Source: Bacillota bacterium (lineage in GTDB: Bacteria; Bacillota; Clostridia; Christensenellales; SZUA-584). From it: a stretch of 64,000 nt of DNA. The DNA lies in NCBI GenBank assembly GCA_023436115.1, contig JAEZKQ010000026.1:1-64000 (forward strand), given 5' to 3'. Below, in pieces: positions 53,559-62,198 of this stretch. Below the pieces are notes generated by a model that worked only from the letters and a program-made list of their open reading frames with translations, ran no database searches and was not told where the DNA came from. A program made the position numbers and the translations under genes. How positions within the stretch are numbered: the first letter of the stretch is position 1; each line of letters opens with the position of its first letter.

Positions 53559-54320
53559 CTATAATCTGACCGGTATGTTTTCTCGTTTTAAATAGTCTTT
53601 GACGTCACCAACGGTATATACGCCGTAATGAAACAATGAAGCCACCAGCACCGCGTCCGCGTTGGCGAGCGTGATCGCATCTCTAAAATGCTCCAGCGTC
53701 CCCGCGCCGCCCGACGCTATGACCGGAATACGCACAGCCTCGGATATGGCTTTCGTCAACGGCAGATCATAGCCGTCCTTAGTGCCGTCCGCGTCCATAC
53801 TGGTAAGAAGTATCTCACCCGCGCCCAGACGCTCCGCCTGCGCCGCCCACGCAACCGCGTCGCGCCCCGTATTCACACGCCCGCCGTTGAGATAGACCTC
53901 CCAGCCGCTGCCGTCAGCTTTGCGTTTCGCGTCGATCGCGCAGACCACGCACTGGCTGCCGAATTTCTCCGCCGCCTCGGATATGAGAGTCGGATTCTTA
54001 AGAGCCGCCGAATTCACCGAAATCTTATCCGCACCGCGCCGCAGCATTTCCCGAAAATCGTCGACCGTCCGCATCCCGCCGCCCACCGTGAGCGGTATGA
54101 AAACCTCCTCGGCCGTCCGTGCCACCACATCGCTCATGATGCTGCGTTCGTCGGATGAAGCCGTGATATCCAAAAATACAAGCTCGTCCGCTCCCTGTTT
54201 GTTAAACATCTTCGCGAGCTCGACGGGATCTCCCGCGTCGCGTATATCCACAAAATTAACGCCCTTGACCACACGCCCCGCGTGCACGTCCAGACAGGGT
54301 ATGATTCGTTTTGTCAGCAT
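53559..54320 (-). CDS. hisF: HisF, imidazole glycerol phosphate synthase cyclase subunit
   Basis: The protein has 253 residues, a TIM barrel starting KRIIPCLDVHAGRVVKGVNF. VVCAIDAKR holds the first catalytic Asp region and LLTSMDADGTKDGYD the second. It partners HisH, encoded two genes upstream. Confidence 0.96.
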   Translation of the reverse strand: MLTKRIIPCLDVHAGRVVKGVNFVDIRDAGDPVELAKMFNKQGADELVFLDITASSDERSIMSDVVARTAEEVFIPLTVGGGMRTVDDFREMLRRGADKISVNSAALKNPTLISEAAEKFGSQCVVCAIDAKRKADGSGWEVYLNGGRVNTGRDAVAWAAQAERLGAGEILLTSMDADGTKDGYDLPLTKAISEAVRIPVIASGGAGTLEHFRDAITLANADAVLVASLFHYGVYTVGDVKDYLKRENIPVRL

Positions 54321-54322
54321 TT

Positions 54323-55036
54323 TCAGGCCCCCAGTTTTATCGCATCTTCGAGCTTAATACCACCCGTGTACAGCGCTTTGCCGATTATGACACCCTGAGC
54401 GCCAGAGGCGCGGACATTGATGACATCATCGGGCACGCTCATACCGCCCGACGCGATGATCTCCATGCCGGTCTGCTCCGCCATATGCTGCACCGCTGCC
54501 ACATTTGGCCCGGTCAGCATGCCGTCCCGCGCGATATCCGTATAGATAATCGTCTTGATACCACGCTTTTTCATCTCGAGAGCCAGCCGAACCGGGTCTT
54601 CGCCGGTATCAGAAGCCCAGCCGCGTGTCGCCACGCGTCCGTCCTTGGCATCGATACCCACCACAATTCGTCCGGGGTATTTCGCGGCGGCTTCCTCGAC
54701 AAGCTGAGGGTTCTCTATCGCCGCCGTGCCGATGATCACGCGCTGTATGCCCAAATCCTTTAGACGCAGATCGATATCGCTCATGCAGCGCACGCCGCCG
54801 CCCAGCTGCACGGGTATGCTCACTGTTTTTAAAATCTTAGCGACCGTATCGTAGTTTGAAAATACTCCTGCGAAAGCCGCATCCAGATCGACCACGTGCA
54901 GATACTGCGCGCCCAGCTGCTGCCATTTTTGTGCCACTTCAGACGGTTCACCGTATTGCGTAGCCTGTTCCATATCGCCCATTTTAAGACGCACGCAAAC
55001 GCCGTTTTTTAAATCGATAGCCGGATAAATGATCAT
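54323..55036 (-). CDS. hisA: HisA, ProFAR isomerase
   Basis: The protein has 237 residues, a TIM barrel beginning IIYPAIDLKNGVCVRL, with VVGIDAKDGRVATRGW and YTDIARDGMLTGPN. The start overlaps the hisH stop (ATGA) and follows GGAGG. Confidence 0.96.
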   Translation of the reverse strand: MIIYPAIDLKNGVCVRLKMGDMEQATQYGEPSEVAQKWQQLGAQYLHVVDLDAAFAGVFSNYDTVAKILKTVSIPVQLGGGVRCMSDIDLRLKDLGIQRVIIGTAAIENPQLVEEAAAKYPGRIVVGIDAKDGRVATRGWASDTGEDPVRLALEMKKRGIKTIIYTDIARDGMLTGPNVAAVQHMAEQTGMEIIASGGMSVPDDVINVRASGAQGVIIGKALYTGGIKLEDAIKLGA

Positions 55037-55632
55037 TTGAGACCTCCAAAGCGTTTTAACATATCCAGCCCCGTATCTCCGCTTTTTTCTGGATGAAACT
55101 GCAAGCCGTACACGTTGTCTTTACACACCGCTGTCGTGAAACGGTATCCGTAATCCGACTTGGCAATGATATATTCCTCAGGTACGCCGTCGGCGTGATA
55201 AGAATGAACAAAGTAAACATATTTGCCGTCTGCACTGTTGAATAACGCGTTGTCACGCGCTATCAGGCTGTTCCAGCCCATATGCGGCACTTTTAAATTC
55301 TCAACATGAAAAGGTACGACCTCACCCGGCACAAGCCCGAGCCCCTGATACTCGCCATTCTCAAAGCTTTTGTCAAATAGCAGCTGCATCCCGAGGCATA
55401 TGCCCAGAAAAGGCTTACCCTTTGCTATTTCAGAGAGCATCGTTTGCTGCATGCCCGATTTTAAAAGACAATCCGCCGCGTCCGCAAAAGCGCCCACGCC
55501 CGGCAGTACAATGTGCGATGAATCCATTAAGGCCTGACTGTTGTCCGTAATGCGCGCGTCAAAGCCTACAAACTCAAAAGCTTTCTGCACGCTGCGCAGA
55601 TTGCCCATACCGTAATCAATGATTGCGATCAT
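55033..55632 (-). CDS. hisH: HisH, imidazole glycerol phosphate synthase glutaminase subunit
   Basis: The protein has 199 residues from the ATG at 55632 (IAIIDYGMGNLRSV), the family's normal start; the longer frame upstream overlaps hisB. The catalytic cysteine lies in GICLGMQLLFD, and the His-Glu pair in LQFHPEKSG. The overlap with hisA suggests coupled translation. Confidence 0.95.
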   Translation of the reverse strand: MIAIIDYGMGNLRSVQKAFEFVGFDARITDNSQALMDSSHIVLPGVGAFADAADCLLKSGMQQTMLSEIAKGKPFLGICLGMQLLFDKSFENGEYQGLGLVPGEVVPFHVENLKVPHMGWNSLIARDNALFNSADGKYVYFVHSYHADGVPEEYIIAKSDYGYRFTTAVCKDNVYGLQFHPEKSGDTGLDMLKRFGGLK

Positions 55633-55636
55633 ATAT

Positions 55637-56221
55637 CTATAGAACTCCTTTGGTTGAGGGGATGCCGCTGTTTCTGGGGTCGTCCTCCAGAGCAAAACGA
55701 AGCGCCCGCCCAAAAGCTTTAAACACCGCTTCAATCATGTGGTGCGTGTTGGAGCCATAGAAAACGCTGATATGCAGCGTGATTTTAGCCGCTGTCGCAA
55801 AGGCGCGGAAAAACTCCTCGAATATCTGAACGCTCATGCCCCCCACAAGGCTGTCCGGACAATTAACGCTATATTGCAGATATGCACGACCCGAAAAATC
55901 TACACTGACAAAAGCCAGTGCCTCATCCATGGGCACAAACTGTGTGGCATAACGGCATATGCCTGCCTTATCTCCGACTGCCTGGCAAAACGCTTCACCC
56001 AGCACAATGCCCACATCTTCAACGGTGTGGTGTTCATCCACGTGCAAATCACCTTGTACATTGAGCGACAGGTCGAATAGGCCGTGCTTGGCAAACAGAT
56101 CGAGCATGTGGTCGAAAAAGCCGATTCCGGTACTGATTTGCCTGGAACCGTCTCCGTCTATCTCCAGTGACAGCCCAATGCTTGTTTCATTCGTGTCACG
56201 CTGAACTTCCGCACTTCTCAT
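55637..56221 (-). CDS. hisB: HisB, imidazoleglycerol-phosphate dehydratase
   Basis: The protein has 194 residues. GFFDHMLDLFAKHG and VDEHHTVEDVGI are the metal-binding signatures, with SNTHHMIEAVFKAFGRAL near the end. It is the single-function form without the N-terminal phosphatase of enterobacteria. The start overlaps hisD (ATGA). Confidence 0.96.
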   Translation of the reverse strand: MRSAEVQRDTNETSIGLSLEIDGDGSRQISTGIGFFDHMLDLFAKHGLFDLSLNVQGDLHVDEHHTVEDVGIVLGEAFCQAVGDKAGICRYATQFVPMDEALAFVSVDFSGRAYLQYSVNCPDSLVGGMSVQIFEEFFRAFATAAKITLHISVFYGSNTHHMIEAVFKAFGRALRFALEDDPRNSGIPSTKGVL

Positions 56222-57510
56222 TGTCTTTCCTCCCCTTCAAACCTGATGGCGGCGCTGCGCGCATGTGCGCTAAGCCCCTCTGCGTCAGCAAAACGCTCAA
56301 TGTCCTGCCAGCAACTCTCAAGGCTTTCTTTATCATAATCAATATAATTTACTGTTTTTGTAAAGACATCGACAGACAGCGCCGAGGAAAACCTTGCCGT
56401 GCCCGATGTGGGCAGTACATGATTGGGTCCCGCGAAATAGTCCCCCAGCGGCTCGGGTGAATACGCACCCAAAAATACCGCGCCCGCGTTTCTCACTTTG
56501 CCTAAGTATTCCTTCGGATTCTCCGTCAGTATCTCCAAATGCTCAGGCGCTATGCTGTTGGCGATGTCAAACGCTTCATCAAGCGATTCGGTGACGACGA
56601 TTGTGCCATAATCGCTGACAGACTGACGCGCAATATCGCGTCTTGGCAATCTTTCCAGCTGACGCTGTATTTCCGCTGCTATGCGCTGCGCCAAGTCTAA
56701 ATCCGGCGTGAGAAGGATACTTGCGGCCTTTTCGTCGTGCTCGGCTTGCGAAAGAAAATCTGCCGCCGCATAAGCAGGATTGGCATTGGAATCCGCAATG
56801 ATGAGCACCTCAGAGGGCCCCGCGATCATGTCGATGCCCACGATGCCGTATACCTCGCGCTTGGCTGCTGCAACATAAGCGTTGCCCGGTCCTGTGATGA
56901 TATCCACCTTGGGTACGCTTTGTGTGCCGTACGCCAGCGCCGCCACTGCCTGCGCGCCACCGATTTTGAGTATCTTATCTGCGCCCGCCAGATGTGCCGC
57001 CACAAGCGTCAGCGGCTCGATACAGCCTGTTTTGCCCGGGGGGGTGACCATGATGATCTCGTCCACCCCCGCGATCTTGGCAGGTATGATATTCATCAGC
57101 ACGCTGGACGGATAAGCCGCCTTGCCGCCCGGCACATAGACACCCGTGCGCTGCATGGGCAGCACGAGCCGACCGGTCACAGCTCCGCCGATGCTGCGTT
57201 CGTAATTCGGCCGTTTTTGCAGCTCATGAAATGCGGCGACATTTTCGGCGCTCTTTTTAAGTGTCTTAAGCAAATCAGCAGGAATTTGTCTGTAAGCCGC
57301 GTCGATTTCAGCCTGCGTCACAACTATATTATCGACATTTATTTCAAAACCGTCAAATCGTCTTGTATAATCAAAAAGCGCCTCATCGCCTTTTTCGGCC
57401 ACGTCTTTAATGATGCCACGCACAGCCTGAATCACATTGTCATCTGCTTCGGCTTTGCGGCTCAAACGTTCAAAGACAGCGTTTATTTCACTGAAACGGT
57501 AAATCCGCAT
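56218..57510 (-). CDS. hisD: HisD, histidinol dehydrogenase
   Basis: The protein has 430 residues; the ATG at 57510 overlaps the hisG stop (TGATG) and follows GGAGGAAA. GPGNAYVAAAKREVYG, IDMIAGPSEVLIIAD and HVLPTSGTARF are family blocks. It oxidises histidinol to histidine. Confidence 0.95.
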   Translation of the reverse strand: MRIYRFSEINAVFERLSRKAEADDNVIQAVRGIIKDVAEKGDEALFDYTRRFDGFEINVDNIVVTQAEIDAAYRQIPADLLKTLKKSAENVAAFHELQKRPNYERSIGGAVTGRLVLPMQRTGVYVPGGKAAYPSSVLMNIIPAKIAGVDEIIMVTPPGKTGCIEPLTLVAAHLAGADKILKIGGAQAVAALAYGTQSVPKVDIITGPGNAYVAAAKREVYGIVGIDMIAGPSEVLIIADSNANPAYAAADFLSQAEHDEKAASILLTPDLDLAQRIAAEIQRQLERLPRRDIARQSVSDYGTIVVTESLDEAFDIANSIAPEHLEILTENPKEYLGKVRNAGAVFLGAYSPEPLGDYFAGPNHVLPTSGTARFSSALSVDVFTKTVNYIDYDKESLESCWQDIERFADAEGLSAHARSAAIRFEGEERQ

Positions 57511-58145
57511 CACGTTTCCTCCACCACGTCGGCAATCCGCTCTATCAAAGGCTTTAATACGGATGCTTTAATTTTAAGACTGGCTCTGTTCACGGCAAGA
57601 CGTGCAGACACGTCGCAGACATCCTCCATAATCACAAGCCCGTTTTCTACAAGCGTTCTTCCGCTTTCCACGATATCGAGTATCACATCGGACAGTCCCA
57701 GCATGGGCCCTAATTCCACACTGCCGTGCAGCTTGATGCACTCCACCGACACGCCTTTGGACGCATAATACCGTTTCGCCACCTCAGGATATTTTGTGGC
57801 CACGCGCAGTACGGACGATGTTAATGAGTTATCCGGCTTAGCCGGATAGCCCGCTACCGCAAGACGGCACTTTCCGAATTTTAAGTCTACCATCTCATAC
57901 AACGGCAGATTGGCTTCCAGCAGCGTATCCTTGCCCACGATGCCCATATCAGCCACACCGTGGTCGACATACGTCGGCACATCGGTCGGCTTCACCATGA
58001 TAAAACGGACATCATTTTTCTTATCGTAAAAAATGAGCTTGCGGGAATCCTGAAACATCTCCTTGCATTCTATACCGCACTTTTCAAGTATATCCATCGC
58101 CTTTTCCGCAAGGCGTCCCTTCGCAAGCGCAATCGTAATCTGCAT
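57510..58145 (-). CDS. hisG: HisG, ATP phosphoribosyltransferase, short form
   Basis: The protein has 211 residues from the ATG at 58145 (MQITIALAKGRLAEKA), which follows AAGGAG. DVPTYVDHGVADMGIVGKD and DIVESGRTLVENGL are family motifs. It lacks the C-terminal regulatory domain, so it depends on HisZ, encoded just upstream, for activity and feedback by histidine. Confidence 0.96.
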   Translation of the reverse strand: MQITIALAKGRLAEKAMDILEKCGIECKEMFQDSRKLIFYDKKNDVRFIMVKPTDVPTYVDHGVADMGIVGKDTLLEANLPLYEMVDLKFGKCRLAVAGYPAKPDNSLTSSVLRVATKYPEVAKRYYASKGVSVECIKLHGSVELGPMLGLSDVILDIVESGRTLVENGLVIMEDVCDVSARLAVNRASLKIKASVLKPLIERIADVVEET

Positions 58146-58149
58146 GCTA

Positions 58150-59343
58150 TTACTCCTTATACTGTTTGCCATCCGCGTCAAAATAGATAGCAGCTAACGC
58201 ACCGGTCTTCTCTTTTTCTTTTTGCAGCTCATCCTTGCTTAAACCCGCCAGAAACACCGTGCGTTTACCTATACCGCGCTGTTCCTGCACATAGGCGTAA
58301 GCCATGCCGCAAACAGAAGGCGCACAAGAGACAACCAAGTCGGTGCTGTAATACCCGCTCAGCAGACCTTGGCGTTCCATCGCGATCATCACGCGCTTTA
58401 AGCCCAGCGCAAAACCCGTGGCCGGAGACGGCTCGCCGAATTTACTCAGCAGATCGTCGTAGCGTCCGCCGGAGACCACCGGAAAACCGATGCCCGTTGC
58501 AAGACCTCTAAAAATGATGCCCGAGTAATAGGCGATATCGTGCAGCATGCCAAAATCGACGGATATATAATCGCCAAGGCCGTATTCCGTCAGCAGATTA
58601 TACACGCTGCGCAGATTCTCCACAGCCTCAATGCACCCGGGAGCGCTGCTTAGTTTAAGCGCTTTGTCGAAAATTTCGCTGCCGCCGAAAAGATATGGCA
58701 GAGTCAAAATACGGCGTGTCATTTCCGGACCCAAATCAAATTTTCGGGAAAGCGTTTCGATAGCTAAAGAATCTTTGGAGTCCACGGCATGGCGCAGCGC
58801 GTCGATATCATTATCCTTAAGCCCCGCGCCGCTGATGAGTGCTTTAAAATACGCCACCTGTCCGATATCCACCGCAAAACTCTTAAGACCCGCGGTTTGC
58901 AATGCTTTCACTGCCAGCGCTATCACCTCAGCGTCCGCATAAAAGCTGTCGTCTCCAATCAGCTCTATGCCCGCCTGCGTGAATTCTCCGGCTTTGCCGA
59001 TAGCCGGCTCTGCGGCTGCAAAAGAGTTCTGTATGTAGAACAAACGCTGAGGCATGTTTTTCAGTTTCGTCGCGGCCACACGCGCGATAGGCACGGTTAA
59101 ATCGGGCCGCAGCACAATAATACGTCCGTTGGAATCCACAAACTTTATCATGCTCTCCTGTATATATGAGCCCACACCGCTTTGAAACACATCGAAGTGT
59201 TCATATGTGGGCGTTTCGATCTCATCATAGCCCGAGACGATAAACTGCTGTCTGAGTGCATTTTCTATCGTTTTCTTAATGTAACATTCCGCAGGCAGAC
59301 AATCTTCCACGCCTTCGGGAACATGCATTTTGTATTTATCCAT
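58150..59343 (-). CDS. hisZ: HisZ, ATP phosphoribosyltransferase regulatory subunit
   Basis: The protein has 397 residues, a histidyl-tRNA synthetase paralogue without the anticodon-binding domain. PEGVEDCLPAECYIKKTIEN at the start, VLRPDLTVPIARV (motif 2 region) and GGRYDDLLSKFGE are visible. It is the first gene of the his operon. Confidence 0.93.
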   Translation of the reverse strand: MDKYKMHVPEGVEDCLPAECYIKKTIENALRQQFIVSGYDEIETPTYEHFDVFQSGVGSYIQESMIKFVDSNGRIIVLRPDLTVPIARVAATKLKNMPQRLFYIQNSFAAAEPAIGKAGEFTQAGIELIGDDSFYADAEVIALAVKALQTAGLKSFAVDIGQVAYFKALISGAGLKDNDIDALRHAVDSKDSLAIETLSRKFDLGPEMTRRILTLPYLFGGSEIFDKALKLSSAPGCIEAVENLRSVYNLLTEYGLGDYISVDFGMLHDIAYYSGIIFRGLATGIGFPVVSGGRYDDLLSKFGEPSPATGFALGLKRVMIAMERQGLLSGYYSTDLVVSCAPSVCGMAYAYVQEQRGIGKRTVFLAGLSKDELQKEKEKTGALAAIYFDADGKQYKE

Positions 59344-59393
59344 GAGCGCCTCTTTTTTATCGTTTTACTATGCTAAATCGCTAATACGATTAT

Positions 59394-59422
59394 AGTTTAT
59401 ATGAAGAGGCTGTATATGTCAA
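59394..59422 (-). promoter_or_regulatory. Promoter of the his operon
   Basis: TTGACA (59417-59422) and TAAACT (59394-59399) on the minus strand are 17 bases apart, about 50 bases before the hisZ start. No T-box leader or terminator fits in the short leader. Confidence 0.65.
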
Positions 59423-59464
59423 CCACCTATTTCCATAGCATAACAAAAATCTTTATAGCTGATT

Positions 59465-60223
59465 TTAATATTTTTCGGGCAATAAATCCTTGTCATCTAC
59501 AAGTTCCGTCATATGATCCCAATAACGTTTTGGCATGTGACTCATGCGACAGCGCGGATTATGCCTCTCTTTTATCTCTATGGTCTTATAGAACAAACGC
59601 CATAACTCACGGAACTTTATTTCCTCTTCATCGGGATCAGGCAAAGAAAGATCGTCAATATCGGTGATTGTCCATGCGCCATACTCGTATAACAGCGCCA
59701 TATCATGTGTTTTGTCATGGATTAAGAAACGTTCGCCCGGATAACGTTCGCAGAAGTGGGGGGCAATGAGAGGCAATACGATGTTTTTGGGTTCGATCTG
59801 TGACGTCAGCACGCCGTTTGTTTGCGAGAAACGGACAAAGCCCTTATAAAGGTGCGCTTCTCTTTCCAGATGCCGCACAGCAGCTGTCAGCGTGTGCACC
59901 GTCTCATCGGTTAACATATTCATCACAGAAGGCCCCACGCGGTAGCCAAGGCGCAGGAAGCGCAGTAACAGCACATCTTTTTGGGGGTGGCATGTTAAGA
60001 ATGCATGCTTTACGAAATCCATCGCATCCTGTCCCATTTTTGCAGGAATGGATATGCGGACACGGCTTGCTTTATCTTCATCCGTGGTTATATTTTTGAC
60101 AGGCAGAAGCATCGGCAAGGAGGCTCCTTCGGGCAGCACGTCACAAGGCTGCTCTTTTTTCTCATAGCTTTCAAACACGCAGCACAACAATCCATCAAAG
60201 CTGCCGTCGTAGCTGTATATCAT
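59465..60223 (-). CDS. DUF4130 (TIGR03915-type) putative DNA metabolism protein
   Basis: The protein has 252 residues. The ATG at 60223 overlaps the stop of the radical SAM gene as ATGA, which decides the start. The N-terminus YSYDGSFDGLLCCVFESY is the family signature, and the C-terminus has WRLFYKTIEIKERHNPRCR and HMPKRYWDHMTEL. Family members are paired with a radical SAM protein and in other bacteria are fused to a uracil-DNA glycosylase-like domain. The reaction is not established. Confidence 0.85.
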   Translation of the reverse strand: MIYSYDGSFDGLLCCVFESYEKKEQPCDVLPEGASLPMLLPVKNITTDEDKASRVRISIPAKMGQDAMDFVKHAFLTCHPQKDVLLLRFLRLGYRVGPSVMNMLTDETVHTLTAAVRHLEREAHLYKGFVRFSQTNGVLTSQIEPKNIVLPLIAPHFCERYPGERFLIHDKTHDMALLYEYGAWTITDIDDLSLPDPDEEEIKFRELWRLFYKTIEIKERHNPRCRMSHMPKRYWDHMTELVDDKDLLPEKY

Positions 60224-61536
60224 AATTGGCCGCTCAGGCATTTGTATAGCTCCTCCTTTGCAAGCACTGGCTGCTCAAACATAGAAAGCTGTTGCGGCAT
60301 ATGAAGCAGGGTCTGCTGTGCCCTTCCTCTTGCTTGTTCAGACAGCAATGCTGACAAAAGCGCGTCCTGCGCCGTGTCCAACCCTTGCGGACGTTTACCG
60401 CTGCACGTGATAAAATACTGCGCACGCTTGAGAACCACGCCCAGCTTTTTAAGCCCTGCGACATCAAGGCTGCCCGTCCGCCTTGCGGCCACGATACGGC
60501 GCGCGCTCTGCACGCCGATTCCCGGCACGCGAAGCAGTACCTGATATGGCGCCCGGTTGACCTCAACGGGAAAAACTTCGGGGTGGCAAAGTGCCCAATT
60601 GCATTTGGGGTCAAGAAACGGGTTAAAATTTTGATGGGCCTCATCCAGCAGTTCCGAAGCAGAAAAACCATAGAACCGGAGCAGCCAGTCGGCCTGATAC
60701 AGCCTATGCTCGCGCAGCAGCGGCGGTTTAGTTCCCAGCGCGGGCAGCAAAGAATTCTCATTCATGGGCAAATAAGCCGAAAAGAAAACGCGCTTGAGTT
60801 TATAGTTTTTATAAAGGGCCTCTGTGAGGTTGAGGATCTTATAATCACTCTCGTCCGACGCGCCGACAATCATCTGTGTGCTCTGTCCGGCGGGCGCAAA
60901 TTTGGTTGCGCTTCTATAGCGTACGATTTCCTTTGAATTCTGCTGGATGCGTTTTGAAATGTAACCCATGGGTGAAAATATCGATTGCTTGGATTTTTCC
61001 GGTGCCAACAGCTGAAGGCTTGTCTGCGAAGGCATTTCTATATTGACGCTGATTCTGTCGGCCAGAATCCCGAGCCTGGCTAGCAGCGCACTGTCGGCTC
61101 CCGGTATGGCCTTTGCATGAATATAACCCGAAAATCTGTATTCCTCGCGCAAAATGCGCAGCGTTTCGATCATGTGCTCCACAGTGTAATCCGGGCTTTT
61201 GAGTACGCCGGAGCTTAAAAAGAGTCCTTCGATATAATTGCGGCGGTAAAACGCGATTGTGAGATCGGCTAGCTCACGCGGGTGGAAGGTCGTTCTGGGG
61301 ACATCGTTCGAACGCCGGTTTACGCAGTAAACACAGTCGTAGGCACAAGCATTGGTCATCAAGACTTTAAGCAGCGAAATGCACCGCCCGTCGCCCGCGA
61401 AGCTGTGACATATGCCCATTGCGGCTGCACTGCCAATACCACCCGGCACGGCTTTCCTGTCTGCCCCACTGGATGTGCAGGCCACATCATACTTCGCGGC
61501 ATCAGTCAGAATCTTAAGCTTCTCAAACAGATCCAA
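60220..61536 (-). CDS. Putative DNA modification/repair radical SAM protein (TIGR03916 type)
   Basis: The protein has 438 residues with a TTG start after GGAGTGTG. The cluster motif CAYDCVYC (about residues 63-70) follows CISLLKVLMTNA. The C-terminal region carries a helix-hairpin-helix, LRVPGIGVQSARRIVAARR, a DNA-binding element. Together with the overlapping DUF4130 gene it forms a conserved pair of unknown reaction, thought from context to act on DNA. Confidence 0.87.
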   Translation of the reverse strand: MDLFEKLKILTDAAKYDVACTSSGADRKAVPGGIGSAAAMGICHSFAGDGRCISLLKVLMTNACAYDCVYCVNRRSNDVPRTTFHPRELADLTIAFYRRNYIEGLFLSSGVLKSPDYTVEHMIETLRILREEYRFSGYIHAKAIPGADSALLARLGILADRISVNIEMPSQTSLQLLAPEKSKQSIFSPMGYISKRIQQNSKEIVRYRSATKFAPAGQSTQMIVGASDESDYKILNLTEALYKNYKLKRVFFSAYLPMNENSLLPALGTKPPLLREHRLYQADWLLRFYGFSASELLDEAHQNFNPFLDPKCNWALCHPEVFPVEVNRAPYQVLLRVPGIGVQSARRIVAARRTGSLDVAGLKKLGVVLKRAQYFITCSGKRPQGLDTAQDALLSALLSEQARGRAQQTLLHMPQQLSMFEQPVLAKEELYKCLSGQL

Positions 61537-61631
61537 ACCAACTCACACTCCTTTTCTCTTTTCATGATACAATAGAACATACGTTCTTGCAAATATATTT
61601 TCGCATTGATAATCTTTTTTAGTGGCGTAAT

Positions 61632-61660
61632 AAAAAAGCGCCGGAGATTCCGACGCTTTT
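61632..61660 (-). terminator. Terminator after the SASP genes
   Basis: AAAAGCGCCGGA (61634-61645) and CCGACGCTTTT (61650-61660) pair with one mismatch, with a T tract on the minus strand. Confidence 0.75.
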
Positions 61661-61670
61661 GGTTTATGTT

Positions 61671-61865
61671 TTATTTACCCGCCATCTGTCTTTCGGCCTG
61701 CTCAATCATACGCTTCACCATATAACCGCCTACGTAGCCCGCTTCTTTTGAAGTTAAGTCACCATTGTAGCCTTTTTTCAGATTGACGCCAAGTTCGTTT
61801 GCCACTTCATACTTCATGTTTTGTAGATTCTGGTTCTGCCTGTTGTTATTGTTGTTTCTCGACAT
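61671..61865 (-). CDS. Alpha/beta-type small acid-soluble spore protein
   Basis: The protein has 64 residues with an Asn/Gln-rich N-terminus. The core MKYEVANELGV is the germination protease region, and GYNGDLTSKEAGYVGG with MVKRMIEQAE is the DNA-binding family signature. It coats spore DNA against UV and heat. It starts after GGAGGATT. Confidence 0.94.
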   Translation of the reverse strand: MSRNNNNNRQNQNLQNMKYEVANELGVNLKKGYNGDLTSKEAGYVGGYMVKRMIEQAERQMAGK

Positions 61866-61917
61866 TTTTAGAATCCTCCATTTCTGTGTTCACCGTTTAA
61901 AATGAGATGACTTTTTG

Positions 61918-62109
61918 TTACTTTGATCCCTTCGCCTGATTAATCATTCTCTTGACCATTTCACCGCCGACTGAGCCGTTTTGTTTCGAAGTCAAATCGC
62001 CGTTGTAGCCCTTTTTCAAATTCACACCCAGTTCATTTGCGATTTCATATTTCATATTGTCTAAAGAACTTTTTGCTTCAGGCACTAACGTTCTTCTGTT
62101 TCTCGACAT
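61918..62109 (-). CDS. Alpha/beta-type small acid-soluble spore protein, second copy
   Basis: The protein has 63 residues from the ATG at 62109, which follows AAAGGAGGTG. The core MKYEIANELGVNLKKGYNG and SVGGEMVKRMINQAKG are near-identical to the neighbouring SASP, so the two are tandem paralogues. The N-terminal 20 residues differ. Both are presumably made under sigma G. Confidence 0.94.
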   Translation of the reverse strand: MSRNRRTLVPEAKSSLDNMKYEIANELGVNLKKGYNGDLTSKQNGSVGGEMVKRMINQAKGSK

Positions 62110-62198
62110 GACCTTCACCTCCTTTTATTCCGCTGTTATATTTAATTTGCCCAAATTATTAAAATATACGCTGGTAATAAAAAAGAGGCGTGGCAAAA

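Noticed and set aside
56737..57768. 343-codon plus-strand ORF opposite hisD/hisG
   Set aside because: It is an antisense shadow; hisD and hisG motifs are intact on the other strand.
59344..59464. T-box riboswitch before the his operon
   Set aside because: The leader is about 50 bases from the predicted promoter and lacks the T-box core and a terminator.
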